Part shown: positions 1-6,323 of the stretch, piece after piece
Numbering within the stretch: the stretch's first letter is position 1
How the letters are laid out: each line of letters begins with the position of its first letter
Source: Saprospiraceae bacterium
GTDB lineage: Bacteria; Bacteroidota; Bacteroidia; Chitinophagales; Saprospiraceae
Assembly (NCBI GenBank): GCA_013002475.1
Contig: JABDJM010000498.1
Span: 1 to 6,323 of the forward strand
DNA length: 6,323 nucleotides
Direction of reading: 5' to 3'
Notes under the pieces: generated by a model
Database searches by the model: none
What the model saw: the letters and a program-made list of their open reading frames with translations, nothing else
What the model was told of the DNA's origin: nothing
Position numbers and translations under genes: made by a program

Positions 1-1397
1 CCATAGTCCAGTATATATTCCAATATGCAGACACTCTTTATACTTCGCAATGGACCTGCGATCCTGGGGAAGTGGGAATCAGCAACACAATTCTTTCCAG
101 TAATGTATGCGACACCTTGGAGATTGTGAACACACAATTTTACGACTGTGCTCCAACGTTAATCGATCTTGGAACTTGCGACCCTGATTCGGTGGGGACA
201 TTTGTTGATACTTTACAGAATCAGGTTGACCTGGATAGTATTATCATCACCAGTTACACTTTGAATCCAACTGACACCATGTTCACTTTCAGTTCATCCT
301 GTAACCCACTTGATACTGGTATGACCATACTGACCTTTGTCAATCAAAGTGGATGTGAAAGCTATGAATTCAACTATACTTCATTGATCATTCCGGATAC
401 TCTCGAGATCATTGACTATTCCTGCGATCCGGATGTTTGGACGGATACTCTGATGGTCTTTACAAATACTGAGGGTTGTGATAGCATGGTATATTATCAA
501 ATCCTTCCATCCAGTCCTGTGATCACAATACTCGAGGAGAGCAGTTGTCTTCCTGAAGAGGCTGGCCTGGACACTCTTGGCTTTTTCCAAACTGAGACAG
601 GCTGTGATTCGATTATTATCCTGGAAACGATTTATAGTCCACTCGAATTCACTCTGGAGCTGGAGGAAATCACCTGTCAACAAGAAACCGGAATGGCCAT
701 CATCTCTACTTTTGACGGTCAGGCTCCCTTTCTCTTTGGAGTCGAAGACGAGCCTCTTTCTGATAATCCGATTGTCACAGGACTTGGTCCTGGAAACCAT
801 ATGATCATGGTGGAGGATGCCAATGGTTGTGTTGGGACAGAGGAAATATATTTAACAGAGCCATTTGGTGTTGATGTGGAATTAGGTGACGATATAGAAA
901 TAGATCTGGGAGAATCCGCTCAACTTTCGGTTCTGTATAATCAACCACTGGACACTTTCTTCTGGGAGGCCACGGCTCCGTTAACCTGTATGAATTGCCT
1001 TGATCCGGAAACAAGTCCAATGGAGACTGCCTATTTCACCCTCACAGTTATTGATGAAAATGGATGTGAAGCCACAGACCGGGTGACCGTATTTGTAAGA
1101 AAGGACCAGGGAGTATACATCCCGAACGTATTTTCTCCGAATGGAGATGGAGCAATTGAGAGCTTCACCGTATTTGCGAATGAGAGTGTGGAAAAGATAG
1201 AACTGATCATTGCTGACCGATGGGGTGAGATCGTTTTCCAGCATGATGACCTTATTCCCGGAGATCTTGAAATGGGATGGGATGGAACTTTGAACGGCGT
1301 AAAACTCAATCCGGCTGTTTTTGTTTATATGGCAAAGGTCAGGTATGTCGATGGCCGCCAGGAGATCCTGAAAGGAGACATAACACTCATTAGGTAG
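1..1397 (+). CDS. Secreted multi-domain surface protein with type B T9SS (CHU_C) sorting domain, 5' partial
   Basis: The frame is open from the window edge (first full codon at nt 3) to TAG at 1395-1397, giving 464 residues of a longer protein; the real start and signal peptide lie outside. Residues about 18-221 are five tandem units of about 41 residues with a TCDPxxxG-like head and a GCDS-like centre. Residues about 222-287 resemble a SprB repeat (GLGPGNH followed by VEDANGCVGTEE). Residues about 288-365 form a PKD-like module with the LTCMNCLDP and VIDENGCEAT patterns. Residues about 371-464 are the gliding-associated CHU_C domain: VYIPNVFSPNGDG, then IADRWGEIVF, WDGTLNG and a C-terminal GDITLIR. 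From the family, such proteins are exported by Sec, then T9SS, and often end on the cell surface as adhesins or gliding-related proteins. No enzymatic domain is visible here, so an adhesive or structural role is inferred. The specific function is not recognisable. Confidence 0.9.
   Translation, partial: IVQYIFQYADTLYTSQWTCDPGEVGISNTILSSNVCDTLEIVNTQFYDCAPTLIDLGTCDPDSVGTFVDTLQNQVDLDSIIITSYTLNPTDTMFTFSSSCNPLDTGMTILTFVNQSGCESYEFNYTSLIIPDTLEIIDYSCDPDVWTDTLMVFTNTEGCDSMVYYQILPSSPVITILEESSCLPEEAGLDTLGFFQTETGCDSIIILETIYSPLEFTLELEEITCQQETGMAIISTFDGQAPFLFGVEDEPLSDNPIVTGLGPGNHMIMVEDANGCVGTEEIYLTEPFGVDVELGDDIEIDLGESAQLSVLYNQPLDTFFWEATAPLTCMNCLDPETSPMETAYFTLTVIDENGCEATDRVTVFVRKDQGVYIPNVFSPNGDGAIESFTVFANESVEKIELIIADRWGEIVFQHDDLIPGDLEMGWDGTLNGVKLNPAVFVYMAKVRYVDGRQEILKGDITLIR
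54..665 (+). repeat. Five tandem 41-residue Cys-repeat units (protein-level)
   Basis: The leading Cys codons fall at nt 57, 177, 300, 423 and 546, a spacing of 40, 41, 41 and 41 codons. Each unit starts [TS]C[DNL]P and carries a Gly four or so residues later in most copies. A second Cys 17-19 residues after the first appears in a GC[DE]S-like context in units 3, 4 and 5 and as VCDT in unit 1. Unit 2 has VDLDS there, with Leu in place of Cys. The 17 codons before nt 54 look like the tail of a further unit that begins outside the window. The DNA copies are clearly diverged, so this is an old protein-domain array, not a recent DNA duplication. A disulfide between the two Cys of each unit is inferred. 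Confidence 0.8.
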
Positions 1398-1419
1398 GAA
1401 AGAATTTCTTTTACCTTTG
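1390..1419 (+). promoter_or_regulatory. Candidate Bacteroidota promoter for the ABC exporter gene
   Basis: An exact match to the Bacteroidota -7 element TAnnTTTG (TACCTTTG) lies at 1412-1419. Upstream, TTAG at 1390-1393 matches the -33 element TTTG at three of four bases, with an 18-nt spacer. The -33 half overlaps the stop codon region of the preceding gene. Transcription would begin near 1424-1426, leaving a leader of about 40 nt before the GTG at 1464. No convincing terminator separates the upstream gene, so read-through is also possible. Confidence 0.5.
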
Positions 1420-1463
1420 AGTGGAAGCAGGCTTCAAGAAACAAGACAAATCGCACCCAGAGC

Positions 1464-3251
1464 GTGAAGGAATTATTTTACCTCAATAAGTACTTTGTTA
1501 AATACAAATGGAAGATTCTATTGGGGATCGTATTTGTTTCCTTATCTAATTATTTCCGGGTACTTCAACCCCAAGCCATCCGCGAAGCTTTGGATCTGGT
1601 CATAAACAATATTGGGGTTTTTGGAATGTTTGATGGGAGCCCTCACCAGGAAGTTCTTTTTGCCCAGCTCGGTAAAACTCTCCTTTATTTTGGAGGCCTA
1701 GTTCTATTGTTTGCCTTAACCATGGGGATTTTCATGTATTTCATGCGACAGACCATTATAGTTATGTCCAGGCTTATCGAGTATGACATGAGAAAGGAAC
1801 TCTTTGCAAAATATGAGTCCCTGGATCTTGCCTTCTACAAAAAGAACAATACAGGAGATTTAATGTCCCGGGTCAGCGAGGATGTCTCAAAAGTAAGAAT
1901 GTACGTTGGACCCGCTTTGCTGTATGGAATTAACCTGGTTTCTCTTTTTGTAATGGTCATCTGGTCCATGATCGAAGTAAGTCCGACGCTAACTTTTTAT
2001 AGTTTACTACCCCTACCCTTTTTGTCCATTTCAATCTATTATGTAAGTAGTTTGATCAACAAAAAGAGTGAGGTTATTCAGCAACAACTGGCTACCCTGA
2101 ATAGCACTGCACAGGAATCCTATTCTGGAATCCGAATGATCAAGTCCTATGTTCAGGAGTTATCGATGGTGGGTATTTTTAGAGAACAGAGCGAAGACTA
2201 TATGGAAAAATCTCTCGGCCTTGCCAGGATCAACGCCATGTTTTTTCCACTAATGATCTTCCTGATCGGAGCCAGTATCATCATTACTGTGTACATGGGA
2301 GGTCTGCAAGTAGTAAGCGGAGCCATCACTCCCGGAAACATCGCCGAGTTTGTTATATATGTGAGTATGCTGACCTGGCCGGTCACTGCAATTGGGTGGA
2401 TTGCTTCCATTATCCAGCAAGCCGAAGCATCGCAAAAACGGATCAACGAATTTTTGAAAATTGACCCCGCTATCGCAAGCCCCGTCATTTCTGAAAAGAA
2501 ATTCCAAGGCTCCATAAGATTTGACAATGTTTCATTTAATTATCCTGACAGTGGTATTGTAGGCCTGGAAAATGTCAGCTTTGATCTAAAACCAGGTCAA
2601 AGGCTCGCCATCCTTGGCAAAACCGGAGCTGGAAAGTCCACTATAGCGGATCTTTTGGTAAGGATGTATGACGTATCCTCTGGAAAAATCCTGATTGATG
2701 GAGAAGACATTAAGTCTCTGGATCTCTTTAACCTTCGAAAAAGGGTCGGTTATGTTCCTCAGGACGTGTTTCTTTTTTCCGATACCGTCTCTGGTAATAT
2801 CGGCTTTGGTACAGATTCTTATGATCAAAAAGAGGTAGAAAAATTTGCAGGCTACGCAGCTGTTCATGAAGATATTTTGGGCTTGTCGGAAGGATACGAA
2901 TCCATGGTTGGAGAAAGAGGGGTTACTCTTTCCGGAGGGCAAAAACAAAGAGTCTCGATCGCTCGGGCATTGATAAAAAAACCCGACATCATTGTTTTAG
3001 ATGATTGCCTTAGTGCGGTAGATACCAATACTGAACAGAAGATACTTTCTTTCCTAAATGGTGTTTTAAAAGATAAGACCACCATAATAATTACACATCG
3101 AATTTATTCCCTATTGAAATTCGACCATATCATTGTTCTTGAAAATGGTAGAATTGCTGAGCAAGGGACTCATGAGCAATTGATCAAAAATGACGGCTTC
3201 TACTTCGACCTTTTTGAAAGACAACGGGCAGAAGAGGCAAAAATCCAGTAA
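1464..3251 (+). CDS. ABC exporter half-transporter (fused membrane and ATPase domains)
   Basis: This is a complete 595-residue protein, normal length for an MdlA/MsbA/BmrC-like half-transporter that works in the inner membrane as a dimer. Six hydrophobic segments lie at about 16-34, 72-94, 148-170, 173-197, 258-284 and 290-317. The ATPase domain spans about 350-585: Walker A GKTGAGKST 385-393, Q-loop Gln433 in VPQD, signature LSGGQ 489-493, Walker B with VLDDCLSAVD 511-520, and H-loop His545. The residue after the Walker B Asp513 is Asp514 where active exporters usually have the catalytic Glu, as in the degenerate subunits of heterodimeric exporters (BmrC, LmrC) and in MdlA-like proteins. The GTG start is chosen because the in-frame TAG at 1395 is followed by no ATG, GTG or TTG before 1464, and MKELFYLNKYF is a typical family N-terminus. 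No strong Shine-Dalgarno is seen, as is common in Bacteroidota. The substrate (drug, lipid or peptide) cannot be told from sequence, and no partner subunit lies in the window. Confidence 0.93.
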   Translation: MKELFYLNKYFVKYKWKILLGIVFVSLSNYFRVLQPQAIREALDLVINNIGVFGMFDGSPHQEVLFAQLGKTLLYFGGLVLLFALTMGIFMYFMRQTIIVMSRLIEYDMRKELFAKYESLDLAFYKKNNTGDLMSRVSEDVSKVRMYVGPALLYGINLVSLFVMVIWSMIEVSPTLTFYSLLPLPFLSISIYYVSSLINKKSEVIQQQLATLNSTAQESYSGIRMIKSYVQELSMVGIFREQSEDYMEKSLGLARINAMFFPLMIFLIGASIIITVYMGGLQVVSGAITPGNIAEFVIYVSMLTWPVTAIGWIASIIQQAEASQKRINEFLKIDPAIASPVISEKKFQGSIRFDNVSFNYPDSGIVGLENVSFDLKPGQRLAILGKTGAGKSTIADLLVRMYDVSSGKILIDGEDIKSLDLFNLRKRVGYVPQDVFLFSDTVSGNIGFGTDSYDQKEVEKFAGYAAVHEDILGLSEGYESMVGERGVTLSGGQKQRVSIARALIKKPDIIVLDDCLSAVDTNTEQKILSFLNGVLKDKTTIIITHRIYSLLKFDHIIVLENGRIAEQGTHEQLIKNDGFYFDLFERQRAEEAKIQ

Positions 3252-3290
3252 TTACGGGCCTTTCAGACAATTCTTAGCTTCTACATTTAC

Positions 3291-3320
3291 TTTGATTTCT
3301 GGGATTTATGGGTATTTTTG
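3291..3320 (+). promoter_or_regulatory. Candidate Bacteroidota promoter for the PUR-like gene
   Basis: A full TTTG (-33 element) at 3291-3294 is followed after 18 nt by an exact TAnnTTTG (-7 element, TATTTTTG) at 3313-3320. Transcription would begin near 3325-3328, giving a short, A-rich leader of under 20 nt before the GTG at 3344. It sits in the only sizeable gap between the exporter and this gene, which suggests the small gene can be expressed independently of the exporter. The call rests on motif match and position alone. Confidence 0.6.
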
Positions 3321-3343
3321 ATACACAATAAAACTAGTGATAC

Positions 3344-3766
3344 GTGGATAGCGAGAAAAATTTCCGAAACGCCGAGAGCGTGTTCAGCAAGAAAGTAAAA
3401 GCTGGAAAGCGAAGAACTTACTTTTTTGATGTTCGGCAAACTAAGGGCAACGACTATTATCTTACCCTTACTGAAAGTACGCGTCGATTTAACGGAGAAG
3501 GTTACGACAGACACAAAATTTTCTTGTACAAAGAGGATTTCAACCGTTTTGTTTCTAGCCTTCAAGAGACAGTGGATCATGTCAAAACAGAGCTAATGCC
3601 TGATTATGACTATGATGAATTCACAAGAAAACATGAGGAATGGGAGGCAAACAGGGCTGCAGAAGCGGCTGCCGAAAACAGTAGTTCCGAGGAGTCCGGA
3701 GAAACAGAAGTATCAGAAACTGTTGAACAGACCTCCGAGGCAAGTGAGGACGATATGTCCTGGTAA
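3344..3766 (+). CDS. PUR-like DNA/RNA-binding protein, DUF3276 family
   Basis: This 140-residue cytosolic protein carries the DUF3276 (PUR-alpha-like) signature: VFSKKVKAGKRRTYFFDVR at 13-31, DYYLTLTES at 37-45, and HKIFLYKEDFNRF at 57-69. Family members, including the Borrelia protein Bpur, fold like eukaryotic PUR repeats and bind single- or double-stranded nucleic acid. The cellular role in Bacteroidota is not established. Residues about 95-140 form a charged, low-complexity tail rich in Glu, Ser and Ala that ends DDMSW and is probably disordered. The GTG start at 3344 is preferred because an in-frame TGA lies at 3338-3340. The next candidate, a GTG at 3380, would begin directly at the conserved FSKK segment. 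No clear Shine-Dalgarno is seen, only A-rich sequence upstream. The stop is TAA, directly before the terminator. The gene follows the exporter in the same direction after 92 nt but appears to have its own promoter. Confidence 0.92.
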   Translation: MDSEKNFRNAESVFSKKVKAGKRRTYFFDVRQTKGNDYYLTLTESTRRFNGEGYDRHKIFLYKEDFNRFVSSLQETVDHVKTELMPDYDYDEFTRKHEEWEANRAAEAAAENSSSEESGETEVSETVEQTSEASEDDMSW

Positions 3767-3802
3767 TTAAAAAAGGGTTAGCGTTTGCTAACCCTTTTTT
3801 AA
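3767..3802. terminator. Bidirectional intrinsic terminator between convergent genes
   Basis: A perfect 16-bp inverted repeat, arms 3767-3782 and 3787-3802, encloses the loop GTTT. The core stem is GGGTTAGC/GCTAACCC, flanked by six A on the left and six T on the right, so each strand reads a GC-containing stem followed by a U-tract. It begins directly after the TAA of the PUR-like gene and ends five bases before the TAG of the opposing gene. It should therefore stop transcription from both sides. Confidence 0.92.
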
Positions 3803-3807
3803 TGCCC

Positions 3808-6323
3808 CTATCTTAACAACACTCGCCTACTAAATATCTCTCCTCTTTCCGAAGTCAGCTTAACCAGGTATAAACCGCCGGGTCGCGAATCAGAACGTAA
3901 GTTCATCTCCACGTTCTGATCTCCCAAAATCTCTTCCCTAACAAACAGCCTCTGTCCTGAAATACTGTACAATTCCAATAGGAAATATCCTTTCAAATCA
4001 GGAATCGATACCTGGATCCAATCATTCGTAGGATTGGGGTAAACTTCAAAGCTTTGTTTTTGGTTCGTAACAGACTCTCCAGGTGAAGGAGGAGGTGGAT
4101 CATTACTGGGAACTGTTTTAGTAATGACCACTGTATTATTCTGGGGAGCAATATCACCAAGGAGAGGTCTTCCTATAACTGTTGAAGTAACGACTGTCCC
4201 GGGTGGAATATCAGCAGGTACGTTTAGAGAGAAGTTTAGATACTCACACTCGAAAAAGCTTAGGCCGGCATAAAGCCAATAAGCGGTGTTCGTTTCTGGG
4301 TCATATCCACTGGCATTATTCTCCTCGGGATCAAATTCAAGATTCTCATCGTGTACCAATTCAATTCTTCCGTTGATCGTTTGCACAAAATTATTGCAAT
4401 AAGTAACCTGGAAATTTTGAGTCAGACCCGGCTTGGGAGTGTTAGCATAAGCCGTAACATACAAATCGAAGTTGGTAAGGTAATCCAGAAAGAAATGATT
4501 TTCCAGACTTACATCAGCAGTATCGAGTAGGGATACTTCTAGAGTTCCGAACCCAGGACAAAGAACAAAATAAGGTTCCGGAGCATCTACACTTAGGACA
4601 TATTCACCAGTGTCTACCAGGAATTCATAATAGCCTTCAGCATCGGTAAAGGTTGTGATGCCCAGAGGCGCAAGAGTCACTTCAATCCCTTCAGAAGGAA
4701 TGGTACCATTGCCTAATTCACAATCTCCCTCCTCGCCATCGTCAACGACAAAGCCCCCAATAAGCACTTTACAGGAAAGGTCAGCGGTCACCTCTGCACT
4801 AAGGATCTCCTCGCAAGATCCATTAACAGAGGAAATAGTCACCGTGTAAATTCCTGGTGCGAGACCTACAGGATCGGGAATTGTTGAACCATTGCTCCAT
4901 TCGAAAATGGGGTCGCTAATACCTGTTGTGTTAACAAAGGCTGTTCCGTCAATTTCATCGCAGAATGACTGGGTAGCTGAAATATCAACCGTATACCCTT
5001 CAAAAACTTCAACGGATGCGGTGTCGGATCCGCAGCCTGTGGCAGAATCAGAGACGATCAGCTGATAGATCCCTCCTTCTGTTACAACAGGGTTTGGTTC
5101 TTGAGAGGTAAATCCATTCGGGCCCACCCAATCATAATCCAAACTTTGAGCATTCCCTGGCCCAATGGAAACCATATTATTATTGAAGCAGTTAATCCAT
5201 TGATCCGGACCAGCATCAGAAACCGGAGGAACCGCAGGAGATACTGTTACGATATCACTGTCAAAACATTGAGTTACTGGATTATACACTTCAAATGCAT
5301 AATCTCCAGCATCCTGAATCGTAACAGTAGTATCATTTGCAATCAAATTACCATTCGGATCGTACCATCCTATCTCCGCTCCCTCAGGTATGAGTGAACC
5401 GGATCCATCGAGCACTCTCGGCACCGTACAACCTACAGTTACATCTACACCAGCATCTGCTACTACATCCGGCTGATCCAAAAACTGAAGGGTTAATTCA
5501 AGAATATTTGGGCAACCGCCTGTGGCAGTTTCTTCAAGAGTGTAATTTCCTTCCGTACAATATTCAGTACCATCGTAAACAAAACAGGTACCTGGGCAAA
5601 GAACAACCAGAGTATCAGAAACACCGGCTGGCGAAACTGTTACTTCAATGTTACTGGAAACGGGGTTTCCGGAACAATCATCAAAGGACACAGAAATCGT
5701 CCCTCCTGAAGCATTAACCCACTTGATCTCAAAGAACTCGAGAGAGGGATCACTAAGAGGTAGGGCATTGGCTGGAAATTCCCACAGGATTTCTGCACCC
5801 GCGGGTACAGGTCCCGTAAGTACATATGTTTCTTCGGATCCTTCACAAGATTCTGTTGGACCTGCAATATCTATTTGGGCCGGGATAAATTCAGTGACTT
5901 CAATGGACATGTTTTCCAAATCGCAAAAGCCTAAGATGTCCAGCATTACCTCACCAGACGGGTTACTTCCCCACAGGATAGTAACCGCATCAGTATTTTG
6001 GCCAGCCAAAATACTTGCAGGAGGGCTTACATCCCAAATGTAGGTTACTTCGGCTCCTGGATCGGTAAGATTCTCTACCTCATAAACCGTAATCTCATTT
6101 GGACAAACTACATCCGGGCCAGACATTTCAAAAACGTTTGGATATACCACCTGGGTAGTAACCATTTCTGTCTTTGAATTACAACCATTGGAAATAAAAA
6201 CTTCGATAGTCCCGGAGGGCAAAGAAGTATCCCAATCCACTTGTACAAAATTCGTAGTAGGATCAGTTAGTATAACACCATTGGTCACGGACCATTGATA
6301 GGAGTATTCAGGTTGAATACCTA
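3808..6323 (-). CDS. Large secreted Ig/PKD-like modular protein with type A T9SS sorting domain, 5' partial
   Basis: Reading leftward, the frame is open from the right window edge to TAG at 3808-3810, giving 837 residues; the true start and signal peptide are outside. The fragment begins mid-module (EYSYQWSVTNG, a PKD-like core). Ig/PKD-like modules follow at about 60-145 and 146-231. A short Cys-rich module occupies 233-279 (CPGTCF, EGNYTL, TGGCP). Two modules opening with DAGxD come next (about 281-366 and 367-439), then a SprB-like one at 441-515 (LAPGIYTVTI). Residues 516-611 look like a CnaB/carboxypeptidase-regulatory fold (SEGIEVTLAPLG, TDAEGYYEF). Residues 613-739 look like a DUF11-type domain ending APQNNTVVITKTV. 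A proline-rich linker precedes the Por_Secre_tail at about 758-837 (FEVYPNPTNDW, LYSISGQ, GGLYLVKL). From the family, it is exported by Sec then T9SS, with the tail cleaved. No catalytic domain is visible in this part; an adhesin or matrix role is inferred. Confidence 0.92.
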   Translation of the reverse strand, partial: GIQPEYSYQWSVTNGVILTDPTTNFVQVDWDTSLPSGTIEVFISNGCNSKTEMVTTQVVYPNVFEMSGPDVVCPNEITVYEVENLTDPGAEVTYIWDVSPPASILAGQNTDAVTILWGSNPSGEVMLDILGFCDLENMSIEVTEFIPAQIDIAGPTESCEGSEETYVLTGPVPAGAEILWEFPANALPLSDPSLEFFEIKWVNASGGTISVSFDDCSGNPVSSNIEVTVSPAGVSDTLVVLCPGTCFVYDGTEYCTEGNYTLEETATGGCPNILELTLQFLDQPDVVADAGVDVTVGCTVPRVLDGSGSLIPEGAEIGWYDPNGNLIANDTTVTIQDAGDYAFEVYNPVTQCFDSDIVTVSPAVPPVSDAGPDQWINCFNNNMVSIGPGNAQSLDYDWVGPNGFTSQEPNPVVTEGGIYQLIVSDSATGCGSDTASVEVFEGYTVDISATQSFCDEIDGTAFVNTTGISDPIFEWSNGSTIPDPVGLAPGIYTVTISSVNGSCEEILSAEVTADLSCKVLIGGFVVDDGEEGDCELGNGTIPSEGIEVTLAPLGITTFTDAEGYYEFLVDTGEYVLSVDAPEPYFVLCPGFGTLEVSLLDTADVSLENHFFLDYLTNFDLYVTAYANTPKPGLTQNFQVTYCNNFVQTINGRIELVHDENLEFDPEENNASGYDPETNTAYWLYAGLSFFECEYLNFSLNVPADIPPGTVVTSTVIGRPLLGDIAPQNNTVVITKTVPSNDPPPPSPGESVTNQKQSFEVYPNPTNDWIQVSIPDLKGYFLLELYSISGQRLFVREEILGDQNVEMNLRSDSRPGGLYLVKLTSERGEIFSRRVLLR

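Noticed and set aside
72..74. GTG at 72 as the start of the left surface protein
   Set aside because: The same frame stays open to the window edge, and the residues before it (TCDPGE) belong to the first Cys-repeat unit, so the protein starts outside the window.
381..800. 139-codon open frame on the minus strand inside the left surface protein
   Set aside because: It lies wholly opposite a well-supported coding frame, has no recognisable domain and no promoter; a shadow frame.
1399..1411. Near-palindrome AAAGAATTTCTTT after the left gene, considered as an operator or terminator
   Set aside because: Short, entirely A/T-rich with one G/C pair and no usable loop; no U-tract pattern that would make it a terminator.
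1424..1435. GAAGC-AG-GCTTC hairpin before the exporter gene
   Set aside because: Only 5 bp with a 2-nt loop and no following T-run; too weak for a terminator or riboswitch element.
2198..2948. Open frames on the minus strand inside the exporter gene
   Set aside because: The opposite strand encodes the intact exporter, including Walker A; these frames show no family resemblance.
5101..6043. Three plus-strand open frames of about 100-130 codons opposite the right surface protein
   Set aside because: Their composition is what reverse reading of Ig-like coding sequence gives; no domains, and the minus-strand frame is unbroken with clear modules.
6286..6288. GTG (minus strand) as the start of the right surface protein
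   Set aside because: The frame continues to the edge and encodes EYSYQWS just before it, the core of a PKD-like module; there is no signal peptide after this codon.

Overview
The window looks like chromosomal DNA from a Bacteroidota member, plausibly Saprospiraceae or a related marine lineage. The evidence is two large secreted, multi-domain proteins ending in type IX secretion system (T9SS) sorting domains, a Bacteroidota-type PUR-like DUF3276 protein, and exact TAnnTTTG promoter elements upstream of two genes. No RNA gene, insertion sequence, CRISPR array or plasmid/phage marker is visible.

Layout, left to right: (1) the 3' part of a surface/secreted protein on the + strand (1-1397), cut by the window edge. 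It has an array of 41-residue Cys repeats, a SprB-like repeat, a PKD-like module and a C-terminal CHU_C (gliding-associated, type B) sorting domain. (2) A 66-nt gap with a candidate promoter. (3) A complete ABC exporter half-transporter (1464-3251) with six membrane segments fused to one ATPase domain, and Asp where the catalytic Glu normally sits. (4) A 92-nt gap with a well-formed candidate promoter. (5) A complete small PUR-like nucleic-acid-binding protein of the DUF3276 family (3344-3766) with an acidic tail. (6) A perfect 16-bp inverted repeat with A/T flanks, a bidirectional terminator between convergent genes. (7) A second large secreted protein on the - strand (3808-6323), cut at its N-terminal side by the right window edge, made of Ig/PKD-like modules, a CnaB-like module and a DUF11-like module, and ending in a type A (Por_Secre_tail) sorting domain.

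The two outer genes encode proteins expected to cross the inner membrane by Sec and the outer membrane by T9SS, and to be attached to or released from the cell surface. The two inner genes are housekeeping-like; each seems to have its own promoter and both use GTG starts. I see no strong case for a new multi-gene system. The points most worth a second look are the Cys-repeat array, the Asp-for-Glu change in the exporter, the SSB-like tail of the PUR protein, and the matched pair of promoters.
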